This document shows positions 1-10,600 of a stretch of DNA of 64,000 nt, one piece after another. Origin of the DNA: Volvariella volvacea V23 (taxonomy: Eukaryota; Basidiomycota; Agaricomycetes; Agaricales; Pluteaceae); NCBI GenBank assembly GCA_000349905.1, contig KB722736.1, positions 2,493,428 to 2,557,427 of the forward strand, in the 5' to 3' direction. The position numbers and the translations under genes were made by a program. Under the pieces are notes generated by a model. That model ran no database searches and was not told where the DNA came from. It worked only from the letters and a program-made list of their open reading frames with translations. Positions within the stretch are counted from its first letter, which is position 1. Each line of letters starts with the position of its first letter.

Positions 1-501
1 TGATTTCGGGAGCGCGAGCAATCGTTTCAACGCCAGGAAGTCAGAATCCCATCTGCGGTTCTGGAACGCATACAGCACAAGACTCTTGTCGAGCGCCAAT
101 TGGCCTAATTCCTTGGCTTGTTCACTTGTTGCAGTGACGGGCTTGTCCACCAGCACTGCGATTATTCTTGAGTGAGTTCTGCGAGATCGTGTGATCCTGA
201 ACCACGGCTTACCGTGCTTGTTGGCGTTCAATATAGCCTTGGTAAATTCGTAGTGTGTATCGTTTGGCGTTCCAATGATGACGAGCTCAATCTCTGGATC
301 AGCTAGTACCTGGTCGAGGGTGTTATGAATTTTGACGGACACTCCAAAGCGATCATGGAGCCTCCCTCCTGGAGTTTTTGGATTGCGCTCTAAAACGGCA
401 TGGAGGGTGAATAGGTCTGGAAGAGCAAGAACAAAAGGGACATGAAAGGTAAGGCCAGCAAGGCCTACACCAAGCACACAGGTCCTGATGGGATGCGCCA
501 T
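1..501 (-). CDS. Gfo/Idh/MocA-family NAD(P)-dependent oxidoreductase, N-terminal part
   Basis: Partial gene running off the left edge. Exons read on the minus strand are 501-213 and 155-1, with a 57-nt GT-AG intron; the start is the ATG at 501. The protein opens with a Rossmann nucleotide-binding fold (GVGLAGLTFHVPF, a GxGxxG-like turn), then IELVIIGTPNDTHYEF and, across the splice junction, KHVLVDKPVT. This Lys-Pro motif is the hallmark of the Gfo/Idh/MocA family. NRRWDSDF follows. Family members oxidise or reduce sugars, inositols or dihydrodiols; the substrate cannot be told from this fragment. The 148-bp gap to the divergent GH9 gene must hold both promoters. The family call is firm and the reaction is unknown. 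Confidence 0.88.
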   Translation of the reverse strand, partial: MAHPIRTCVLGVGLAGLTFHVPFVLALPDLFTLHAVLERNPKTPGGRLHDRFGVSVKIHNTLDQVLADPEIELVIIGTPNDTHYEFTKAILNANKHGKPWFRITRSRRTHSRIIAVLVDKPVTATSEQAKELGQLALDKSLVLYAFQNRRWDSDFLALKRLLALPKS

Positions 502-649
502 GGCTGCTGGGATGATTGGGCAAATCGCAATCAAATGCCGATGAGGCGGCTTTGCCGGACCGGGAATGCCGGGAGGATGGGGTCATGGTTGGGATCGTGC
601 ATGTTGGCTGTCACGCGTCACGTCGTGGCTTAACGACTTGACGATCTTC

Positions 650-2864
650 ATGCGTTTATTCAGTTTATCCAGCTCTCTTCTTATACCATCTGTGCTCGCC
701 CAGCTTCCCCTTCCAAGCACTCCTTATCTGCCCCCAAATGCAACTGCTGGAACTCAGCCCTCAACCGGCCATCCAAATCCCCAATGGTCGACCTTGCTCG
801 GAAATCTGCTTTATTTCTATGATGCCCAGCGAAGTGGCAAGTTACCTCCGACAAATCGCGTTTCCTGGAGGAACTCGAGCGCTGTAGACGATGGTCGGGA
901 TGTTCGACTGGACCTCAGTGGTAGGTGCCCCTGGTTTGTTCCCACTCGTGTCCATACGTTCGTGAATACAAATGGCGCTAGGTGGCTACTATGACGCTGG
1001 TGGTACGTCTTCTGTGCTCTCCATTCTCCTCTTTGCATCCGCATTTACACATTGGCAGGATACATCAAATTAGCATACCCACTTGTCAGTCAACTTTAAT
1101 TGCCCTAACACCCCTCGTTAACATTATCTAAGTCTCATACGTTGATGTCGCTGTGTTGGGGAGCTATTGATTACGGACAAGGTATTTTATCATCAAAAGA
1201 AGCAGCCACATCGTCCTGAGTGCAATTGCAAGGATATGACCTCGCAAATCAGACAGCATATCTCGATGACGCTCTGCGTTGGGGCCTAGACTGGCTGGTG
1301 AAGGTATAGATGATGCCATGGATCATTTTCTCCCGTTTTTTAAACGCCATTTATAGGCACACCCTTCAAATAGCACGCTTTATGTCCAAGTTGGGGACGG
1401 TAAAGTGCTCCCCCTTTTGATATACACAAATGGGATTCACCTGGCTCTCTAGTGTCTGTTGATCAAGATTATTGGGGTGGAGACCTTGATATACCCACCC
1501 AGAGGCCCTCTCTCCAAATTAACGATACCCATCCTGGAACTAATGCCGCCGCTGCAGCTTCTGCAGCATTTTCGTCCTGTGCAGCTTTATACGCCAATCG
1601 TTCGTTCAACGGCACGTATGCACAGCAAACCGCGTCCCTCCACAACTCCTCCTATGCAGATACCTTGCTCGCACACGCTCAATCTCTCTATACCTTTGCT
1701 ACACGATCAAGCGGTGGTCTCAAAAATTACCAAGATTCTGTCCCGGAGGTCGCTGACAGCTACCCCTCGTCGTCGTTTGGGGATGAGCTGACGCTGGCTG
1801 CTTTGTTCCTTTCGTGGGCGCAAAATTCGGATGAGCTATACCAGGAGGCTGAGGCACTTTATGCTCGGTATGAATTGGCTGGTAGAAATGACGTCTTCAA
1901 CTGGGATTCAAAAACTCCAGGATTGACCGTACTCTTCGCCCAGATCGCACAGTCTCCTTCGGGCCCTGGAAGTAATTTATCGGATTGGAAAAATGAAGCG
2001 GAAAGATATTTCGACCGTATTATTGATAACCAAGGTCCTGGTTACCTTACTCGTGGCGGATTGCTATACTACGACACGGACTCCGATGACAATAGTTTGA
2101 ATCCTGCCTTGAACGCTGCAATGCTGCTAAATAGGTACGCGCCGCTAGCAACGAGTCCTGAGAAGCTTCAGGCTTACCAGGTATGTTTACCTTCGATTTT
2201 GAAGTTCGCCTCAAGTGTTTTGACTCTCAAATGTGCAGACATTTGCTCAATCCCAAATCGACTATGTATTGGGAAAGAATCCTATGAACAGTATGTCTTG
2301 AGTGCTCCTATTTTTCTTATCCTGACGCCGTCTGCAGTGCCATATATCGTAGGCTCCAATCCCAACTCTCCGCAAAATCCACATTCCGCATCTGCAAGTG
2401 GTGGGGATGACATTGAACGAATTGACGAAGAGCCCGAGCGTACAGCTTATGTCTTATATGGGGCGGTTGTAGGAGGCCCTAACAAATGGGACAAGTTTTA
2501 CGACATCCGCAGTGACTGGCCTCAAACAGAGGTTCGTAAATGTTACTGACAGTCGTAGAATAAATGATAATCCGTTGAGCAGGTTGCACTCGACTATAAT
2601 GCACCTATGTTAACCCTTGCTGCCATGCATGTTATCAATGACACCTCAGACCCCTTCTTTGTTTCACTACAAGCCGGCGCATACGAGGAGGTTAGACCTC
2701 ATGGTCTTCCCTGCGACGTGGTATTCCCATCTGCTTGTGCTCGCGATCTTCCCCGAGGGGCCAAGATTGCCATCGGCGTTACTATCAGTGTCGTGGGGCT
2801 GTTCATCCTTGGGGGTGGTGCTTATTACGTTTATCTCTTGCGTACGAGATCTCAAGCCAAATAA
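650..2864 (+). CDS. Glycoside hydrolase family 9 (endoglucanase-like), membrane-anchored
   Basis: Exons 650-920, 982-1002, 1059-1084, 1133-1181, 1233-1303, 1357-1399, 1453-2180, 2239-2290, 2338-2531 and 2583-2864 give 578 residues, with every junction in frame. A signal peptide (MRLFSLSSSLLIPSVLAQ) is followed by the GH9 (alpha/alpha)6-barrel: GGYYDAG, SLCWGAIDYG, YVLGKNPMN and TEVALDYNAP, whose Glu is the expected catalytic acid. The C-terminus has one hydrophobic helix (IAIGVTISVVGLFILGGGAYY) and a short basic tail, so the enzyme is probably held at the plasma membrane facing the wall; no CBM is visible. GH9 enzymes cut beta-1,4-glucan. The second Asp of the DAGD motif, the catalytic base in studied GH9 enzymes, reads as Gly here (junction 1002/1059), so activity is uncertain. 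Confidence 0.92.
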
Positions 2865-3061
2865 CTACTCGAGTCTCCCACGTGGACATTATAAGAGCAT
2901 TTTTATAGTAATCCTCACAACTTGTCCTATTAATATGCTGCTCAAACACTGACAATGTATTCTTGATAAGCTGTTCGCAATCAAGTGTCTAGTACACTTA
3001 TTGAATGTTATACACTTTGAAATAACCCCGACGACAGCAATCAACATTTACAGTTTTCGGT

Positions 3062-6000
3062 TTAGTAGACCTACGAACATAATCAATTCCGGTCCACAAA
3101 TGCAAGGATCAAATGAACCACATACCTCCAAAACATAACGTTCCTCCTCCTTCAGCGATTCCAAGTACTCTGCCGCGCTCTCCTCACTCTCGCCCTGATA
3201 TTTCACGAGCGCGTTCACCAAAGCCTCGAAGACATCTGGTACGGGCCAAGTTGGACCACACAAATAGAATACGCCCTTCCGATTCTTCAACATGTCAGCT
3301 AAAGCCTCTGAATCTTCCAACATCTTGTGCTGGATATAAACCTTCTTCGGACCATCGCGTGAGAATGCAAGTCCAGCACGGGTGATAGTGCCATCTTGAA
3401 TGAAGGATTCGATTTCTTCGCCGTACAGGTACTCTTGAGATTGGTGACGAGAACCGAAGTAATAGTATACAGGGCCAATTTCTTTGCCTTGCCACTGGAG
3501 CCAGGCTAGATGCTGGAGGAACGCACGGAATGGTGCCGCACCTGTTCCCAGACCTGCCATGATGAGTGGTTGCTTTGGATCGGGGGGTAGCTAATAGCAA
3601 ATTAATAAAGTGCGGGACGAACGGGCATGAAAATGAAAGAGCGAACTCACCTTCATAACACTGGGCTTAATGGACACGGTGACCTTCTGTCCGATCTTGA
3701 GGTCTGCAAGATATCGCGTGCATTGGCCGTAGCGCTTGATACCTAGACGACGATGAGGGGTTCATGCGACCTGCGAATAAGTTGAAAGCACGAACCATTA
3801 GGTGTTTCCCAATCGACAGTGACAACCAGTAAATCAACGCGATCGCCAACGACTTCCTGTGAGCTGGCAATGCTGTAATGGCGGGGTTTGATATCACCAA
3901 TCAGCTCGCAGAGGCGTTCAATGCCTGGTTTTGCACTAGGATATTTCTGCAGAACCTCAGCAAAAGTAACTGTATCCTTTTCTGATAGCTTCTTGAACGT
4001 GGACGATCCTTCAGGCGAACCAATGAACTGAAGTGCATGCTTATCGACTTTGTTGGTAGCGAAAGCGGCCAAGTCATAGTAGAATGACTTGGGAGGTTTA
4101 CCAAACAAATCAATCTGCTGTTGGAGAGCCTGGAGAATGGTACGAGTGTGCATCCGGCCTTCTTGGTTTGGCACTGGAATGGTGATGAGACGATTGGGGT
4201 CGACGTTGTACCACTTGCAGAAATCTAAAACTTCCTGCTCGTCGTTCCATCCGTGTACGCCTAACGCTTCGCCAATTGCATACTTGAGGCCCGTTCCACG
4301 AGTGTCAAATTCTAGGTGGAAGACGTTACGATCGTATTCGAGGGGGGTCAGCCTACGGTTCACAGTGCACGTAACCAAGTAAGTGCGGTCTGGTATTTCT
4401 GGACGAAGAGCTGGATTCTGCGGGAAGTCTTCCGTTTCCGAAGCCTGAGAAGGGGGGAACGCATAAGCAGAAGGGAAGAGGAGGTGCTTGGCGGCATCGT
4501 GCCAGGAGCCCAAGCGAGCGCCATTGACAACTATCTCTCCTTCACTTTCTACGGCAATGGTACTGAATTCAAATTCCTTCATTGGAACAGTACTAGACTG
4601 GAGTGGCGCTTCGAGAGAAACCTCCTCGAGGCCTGCCCATGCCTGAGCATTTATTTTGAGGGATAGCGCTCCCTGGACAGCTTGACCGAATGCTGGTGTC
4701 GCCGCCTTAAGCACAGTCGATTGGGTGGCTGCGGATCCTAGATACAACCTGAGGAATGCCAACTGTACCAGGAGACCTTGCACAGCGTCGTGTGTTGGAC
4801 CAGCAGCTCCAACGAGGTTGGTTGCTAGGGCTTGTGCATTAAGAGTGAAGACACGTAGACTGCGTTCCTGAATTATACGAAGGACACGAGCGGACAAATT
4901 GGCGGATAATTCAGAAGGAGTCCAGGACGTGACCAACAATACGGGACTAGATGGCTTTGCGTATTCCAGCACCGCATGTGAGGTAAGCAAAGAATGGTCG
5001 AGAACCGCAAGGAAGTCGATTTGTCCAGAATTGGATGAATCGAAAGGCAAAGCAAAGGGGAGCGGCACATTGGTACCTATCCCACCGTTAGGTGCCAATA
5101 ATAATCGGCTCGCCACGATACCTCCAGGTTTGGAGAAGACGTCGTAATCTGTTAGAGATCGAACCGAAATACCCTTGTGAGACAGAAAGAGGTACTCAAT
5201 GGCATGCGCCAACGTGTTCAAAGGAGATTGGGGAGTATTGAAAAATACCAGACTTTTGCTCTTGGGAGTTAGAAGAGATGGTAATGGCGATGAAGGTATG
5301 GATAACAATTCAGAGATGAATGCGAGGAATCTGTCTTGCTGTGTGAGATAATCTTGTGTCTGTGTCGGGGTGATACGATGCCCGCGAATTTTGTACGACG
5401 GGGCTGAACCTAGGAGAGCCCCGAAAACCTCGGGGTACAAAGCCCCTTGAGTAACGGCATTAGGGACGTCATCGAGAACGTGAATATTTTGGGCAGTGGC
5501 AGGCAGGACGTGGCGAAGGGCATCTTCGTTCCATGGGCGGAAGACATTGACAGCTACAACACCAAAACCAGGAGCGTGGGCTGAAAGCGCTTGGGCCAAA
5601 AGAGCTAATGGTCCATTGAGAGCGATGAGAACCGTGCGGGCTTGAGGGTCTCCCCGATAGCTGAAGAACTGATGTCCTGCCGTCGCCATTGCTTCCTCCA
5701 GGTCACTGGATTTTCCATCGAGAGGTACGATGGAATGGCCGATTTCTCGCGTGCTGCTATGATGATCGAAAATATGAATAACGTGTGAGTTGACGAGGGA
5801 ATAGGAGAGATTGGTGAAATCGACAGCTTGTTGAGGGGTAGCAGAGAGAAGGATGGTTAAATTATCTGGCAAAATAGGGAAGGCTGTGGCCAAGGACGCC
5901 AAAGAAGGCGATAGGGTAGCAGTTGCACTTGATGGGGTTACGTTTGGTACTTGAATCACAAGTCTGCTTTTTTCTGAGGCGGGAGGGAGGTAAGAGAGTG

Positions 6001-6406
6001 AGGGGGCCATAACTGAAAGGCCATTGGGGGTGGTGTAGGCGGTCAACACAGCACCCGTTACCGTATCCTGACTGGTGCCTTCAGAGAGCCTACCGACAAG
6101 ACTCAATCCCGCTCCAGCTCGAGTCTGAAGATCAACGACAGAGATGGCATCATTGGTGGATCTCGACCACTCCTTAGTGAGCGTGCCGAAGCCAACTTGC
6201 TCTGCTAGATCGTAGACATAAACAGTGGACGAATTAATGGGCCGAGAAGCGAGATATTCTATGATGCTAGATGCAGGGATACGGGGGTTATAATAAACGT
6301 TCTGCAGGGGCAGGGCAGCAGCGTCTTTAGGCTTTGGGGAGGGTGGACACGAAATAGTCCTGCTCGACAACGGGGTCGATGATCCTGTGGTGCTATGAGC
6401 GGCCAT
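3062..6406 (-). CDS. MET10: Sulfite reductase (NADPH) flavoprotein alpha subunit
   Basis: Exons (minus) 6406-3796, 3742-3651, 3590-3126 and a 9-nt last exon 3070-3062 give 1058 residues, close to the roughly 1035 of yeast Met10. The N-terminal half resembles the pyruvate-ferredoxin-oxidoreductase gamma-like region of fungal Met10. The C-terminal half is the ferredoxin-reductase-like FAD/NADPH module: RYLADLKIGQKVTVSIKPS, MAGLGTGAAPFRAFLQ, YYYFGSRHQSQEYLY and the terminal RYVLEVY, which is only restored by splicing to the last 9 nt. It passes electrons from NADPH to the siroheme beta subunit, which reduces sulfite to sulfide. The start is the ATG at 6406: the frame stays open upstream, but that part runs into the last exon of FUR1 on the same strand. 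A CACGTGAC box lies 132 bp upstream of the start. Confidence 0.95.
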
Positions 6407-6537
6407 GGGGTTGGGTGCAATGACTGGGAAGCCAAAGGCGTATTTCAGGTCCCATCGTCCACAAGACTCTTTGAGTGTTGTCAAATTTCCGCTGAGATGA
6501 AGCAATCTCTGCTCACAATCACGTCTTTTCTTCGCAC

Positions 6538-6545
6538 CACGTGAC
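6538..6545. promoter_or_regulatory. CACGTGAC E-box between FUR1 and MET10
   Basis: CACGTG followed by AC lies in the 214-bp spacer between the FUR1 stop (6621) and the MET10 start (6406). In yeasts the bHLH factor Cbf1, with Met4/Met28, binds (R)TCACGTG to drive sulfur-assimilation genes. Control of MET10 here is an inference from position and known biology. Confidence 0.45.
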
Positions 6546-6620
6546 ATCTTTATTACCGATCCAATCACCGTACATCCATTCTTTATCTTATCTATGGTAC
6601 TCGCCGGGCATTCATCGCTC

Positions 6621-7694
6621 TCATGCTCGGATGGTATTGAACAAGCGATCTCCCTGCAAACACACACATCAGCATCCATCAGCAGTCAATCAGTTGCCAT
6701 CGCGTGCTCACTGTGTCTCCCAATCCCGGGTTGATTATGCCCTCCTTCGTCAGGTTCTTGTCAACAGCTGCCACCCAAATCTGTTTCTGCGTTGAGCATT
6801 GCAGCCCATTTTATAGTGCTCAGGCCACTTACTTCGAGATTAGGGAATAGCTCTTGGACATGAGCTAAGCCCTCCTCCGACGCAAGTACACTGAGTAGTT
6901 TGATCTTCTCAACTGTTGGGTAGAGCATGGTCCGTCAGAACAACCAGCGATACAAACAGGCCTGGCATACCAGGGATACCCCAATCAACTATCATGCCAA
7001 GAGCAGCACGTGCTGTACCTCCAGTAGCGATTAGAGGATCTAGAAGGAACACTTGGTCGACCGGAGGGTTGGGTGGTAACTTGGAGTAATCTTGACGAGT
7101 TGTAAGCCACGCATGTAATTCTTAAAGTAATGATCACGAACATTCAACGGGTTGAAGCGTAACCTTCTCGCGGAAAATCCCCAGATGGTAGACGGGAGCA
7201 TCTCTAGATTAGAAGGGGTCGCATGGTGTCTCCTGGAGTCGTGTGTAGTATGACGCACGGGAAGAGTGTCAACTGTAGTCCGTCAATACGCGGCTTCATC
7301 GATACACATGTTGAAAGACCTACCAGGGCATCCGTCATTCCTAAACCCGCACGTAGGATGGGGGTCAATCCGATCTTTGGCTTGATCTTGCTCCCAACAA
7401 AGGGGCCCACTGGTGTTTTCTATTGCGTGGCCCTCAGCAATCAGCAGGAACAAGCAACCACCCGAAGCATATACCCCAGAAACCGGCTCAGTTGGCAAAG
7501 ATCGTGAGGCCTCAAGACCGAGCACTAGGCTGATGTTGTGTACACCCTTTTCGTAATGAGGTGTCATTTTGGGACTGCTAACTAAAGGAGTTGCTCACTT
7601 CTCGGAACTCTTTGGGTGAGGTGGATTCTTGCCTCAGCTTGGTTAGCTGAGCGTCAACGACTGGATGGGAAAGGACGTTGATTGGAGCAGGCAT
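6621..7694 (-). CDS. FUR1: Uracil phosphoribosyltransferase
   Basis: Nine exons (minus): 7694-7599, 7546-7475, 7419-7324, 7272-7259 (a 14-nt micro-exon), 7203-7142, 7090-6971, 6912-6833, 6780-6712 and 6653-6621; 213 residues, normal for the family. Motifs in order: KPKIGLTPILRAGLGMTDAL, FPDAPVYHLGIFREKVTLQP, the PRPP-binding loop LLDPLIATGGTARAAL, KIKLLSVLASEEGL, IWVAAVD and the conserved end PGLGDTGDRLFNTIRA. It joins uracil to PRPP to make UMP in pyrimidine salvage and also activates 5-fluorouracil. The acceptor of exon 8 could lie 6 nt earlier, adding Lys-Gln. The gene is tandem with and upstream of MET10. Confidence 0.95.
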
Positions 7695-7841
7695 GATAGT
7701 GGATCAGTAGTGTAGAGATGATGGTTAAGGTAGAGGATCAAGTTTAAGGGCCACATCCAAAAGTAATAATCGGGCATGAGGCAGATCGTATACAACGTAA
7801 ATAGTATCCTCTCTTATCTCCACCCTGCATGGGCTCTAGTC

Positions 7842-9225
7842 TCATCGCCTCTTGTATTCGCAGGGCTTCAAGAGAGCCCCCTTGGACAACAATTTTGACC
7901 ACTCCTTTTCTCCTTTCCACTTACGGGCAATCTTCCTGAATTCAAAAAGTGTGAAATGCGTGTTCGAGTCATCCTGTAGCAGATAATCCCTCAACAATAA
8001 TCCAAGACGTCTGTGCCATGCATACCTTCGATATAAATTTGAATCCAATGGAGCAAATCAGCGATTGAAAGCCCTCCACGTCCGTAAACCGGCTGGCGAC
8101 TTCCGCAATACGAAGCTCACCGCTTCGTGTAGTTGATCAGTTTTGAATAAGTGGTCACCTCGAGTGGCACTCACTCTGGTACTAGGATTCTCCAAGCCTC
8201 TCTTAAGCAGTTCGGCCAGTTCGTTCCCATGAGACTCAGTGCGCAAACAACAACGTCTGCCATATGCCCTTCACCGTACGATTTCTCTCCTGCTAGACCT
8301 TCTGATCCGGGAAGCGGAATCTTGCTACAGATGTCCGCCTCTACAACAAAGGCACCGTCGGAAACTAGATCAAAAGATGCAACCTTAATGCCTTTGGGTA
8401 ACAATGCTTTAGCCAAAGCCGCATCGCCGCAGCCTAAATCCACAACAAAAGTACTCGGCGGATAGGTAGTAAAAGTCTTGATATATTGTTCTACTGGGTT
8501 TGTAGGCCAGCTTTGAACTTGATGACGGAAACCGACGTGGTACTTAAAGTACATTATGCTCCGATCAAACAAGGTAATAGTGGGCCTCACCTCTTCAAAA
8601 ACGTTTGGGTCTTCACGCATCAGTTGATGCGCCTCCTGACTAGTTTTCTTGTATAGATTTTCGTTAATTATCCTAAAGTGAGGTTAACAGAGATTCCATG
8701 GCTTGATTACGATAAGACGTACCGAAACCTTGCACCATCTAGACTTTGCTTCATGCCTTGTTGGAGTGCCGTGAGATTGGAAGTCTTGCCATCAATGGAT
8801 CTCCGCAGGGATAGAGAGCGGGATGTAGACGAAGAATCCTTCCTATGATGTCCTGACTCGGATCTGTTGCTGGGCTGTGGCGAGCTCTTGTCTACGGGCT
8901 TCAAGGGCTTTGGTCTTGAGATCAGCTGCTTGCCGTTCTCCCCATGGTCAGGACCACCGTTTGCCACCAGCACACTCTCCCCCTTCTTTCCCTTTGACGT
9001 TACGCTAGCCTTGGGTCCAGACGAGCCACTAACGCCATCCCCACCAGCCCCGCCACCAAAGGCACCGCCTTTGATTTTCTTGACTAACTTGTCCAAATTC
9101 ACTTCGGCTTGTAGTAACCGCTCCGGTTCCGCAGAAGAACGTTTTCGCTTTTTGGACTGGCCACTAGATTGCTCTGCTACGGGCGCAGTCGGCACAGTCC
9201 ATCCTGGGACGTCGAAGAGAGGCAT
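7842..9225 (-). CDS. RRP8: 25S rRNA adenine-N1 methyltransferase Rrp8
   Basis: Exons (minus) 9225-8723, 8672-8591, 8542-8175, 8122-8026 and 7973-7842 give 393 residues, about the length of yeast Rrp8. The N-terminal 160 residues are low-complexity and basic, with nuclear-localisation-like KKRKR. The conserved part starts at NENLYKKTSQEA and FEEYHVGFRHQVQSWP, followed by the SAM-binding motif FVVDLGCGDAALAKAL, DICSKIPL, VVCALSLMGTNW and DGELRIAEVASRF. Rrp8 methylates N1 of an adenine in 25S rRNA in the nucleolus and helps early pre-rRNA cleavage. It shares a 130-bp divergent promoter with VTI1. Confidence 0.95.
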
Positions 9226-9355
9226 TTGAGGACAGGCACCGTCAGGTCATGTATGAATGGAGCGTAACCCAAAAAGGCAACTGCATGCGATGAGTAATGG
9301 CTAGACCTCAACTTATCACTCTTCTGATACACATTCTCCGCCTTCTTGCTCGTAA

Positions 9356-10298
9356 ATGGATACCTCTCCAACGGCTTTGTTCGAGTCTTATGAGCAAGAC
9401 TTCCAGCAGTTCATAGAGACAATAAGGCAGAAGCTGGAAGGAGATGAAGACGGACAGAGTCCTGGTATGCCTTCATGGTATATTCAAGATCACTAGATGC
9501 CGACTCTTTTGTTCACCACTAGACAACCGTAAAGCTTCTTTGCGCCGCGCGGAAATGGAGCTAGACGAAGCCGATGAAATGGTCCGTTTACCTCTCGTCC
9601 TTTCGACTTCTTTCCCTACCTCAACAGCATTCGCGATCACCTATATACCAATATGAATACAGGTTTCACAAATGGAACTTGAAGTACAAAGCATGCCCCA
9701 GGCCCAACGCGCCAAATACCATGCTCGTCTTCGCACGGCCAAGGAAGACCTAGCAAGATACAAGAAACTCTCCAAGGATCTGAACGCTTCCTTAGCACGT
9801 TCAGATCTATTGTCCTCCCGTTCTGTGAGAGGAGGGCTCCCAGCTTCTGACGACCCGTACAACGCTAGTGATAGAATCCGCTTATTGTCAGGGAATGCTC
9901 TTCTCGAGGATGGAACCAAGCGACTGCAGGAATCTCAGAGGATTGCATTAGAAACCGAGAATCAAGGCGCTGATATATTAATGAGTTTGAGGCAGCAGAG
10001 AGAGCAAATTCAGCATGCACGGGATACTGTAAGCTTTGTCCGGGTCTTGTCGTGATTCATGTTCTGAATCTCCTTTCTGTAGCTACATTCCGCTGATACG
10101 TCTATCGAGAGAGCTGCTGGCACCTTAAAAAGAATGATCTTCCGGTGAGTCTGTTTCGATACATCTTGCTGGGACACTTGAAGGTGCTAGCAGCAATCCA
10201 TATCACATAGGATGTACCAACAACGGGCGGTGACAGCAGCCATCATAGCCCTTCTCGTGTTCCTAATCATTTTCGTAATCTGGAGTAAATTAAGTTAG
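9356..10298 (+). CDS. VTI1: v-SNARE Vti1
   Basis: Exons 9356-9464, 9523-9581, 9663-10028, 10083-10144 and 10211-10298; 227 residues (yeast Vti1 has 217). The N-terminal three-helix domain contains FESYEQDFQQFIETIRQKL and RRAEMELDEADEMVSQMELE. The SNARE heptad region is ALETENQGADILMSL through DTSIERAAGTLKRM, followed by a C-terminal membrane anchor (AVTAAIIALLVFLIIFVIW) ending KLS. Vti1 is a Qb-SNARE used in Golgi, endosome and vacuole fusion. The tail-anchored topology and the order of domains are as expected. Confidence 0.93.
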
Positions 10299-10600
10299 AT
10301 TTTAGGTATCATGTACTGGGAACATCATTCTCCTGCCTTATAATAACTAATAGTAGTCGCCTCAACTGATACGACAGATGTGTGATTTATTTATTCTCGA
10401 AACCCAAGGTAGCTAGTCCGTAATAAGAATGTTATACACGGTGTCCATCGTGACGACAGGACTAAAGAACTGGGTGCTAAGATGGAAACAAAATCGTTTA
10501 CTAGTAAGGATAGTCAAAGGCAAAAAATATGTAGAAAGACTTGGGACGGATGAACCAGCGTTGAGAGAGAAGGAGAAATGGCACAGTAAACATAAGATAA
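10299..10600. other. Convergent spacer VTI1 / KCH gene
   Basis: A 302-bp A/T-rich stretch between two stop codons. It should hold both 3' UTRs and polyadenylation signals. I see no gene or repeat in it. Confidence 0.6.

Noticed and set aside
6407..6679. In-frame N-terminal extension of MET10 by 91 residues
   Set aside because: It overlaps the last FUR1 exon (stop at 6621) on the same strand, and its residues do not resemble Met10. The ATG at 6406 is followed by family-like sequence.
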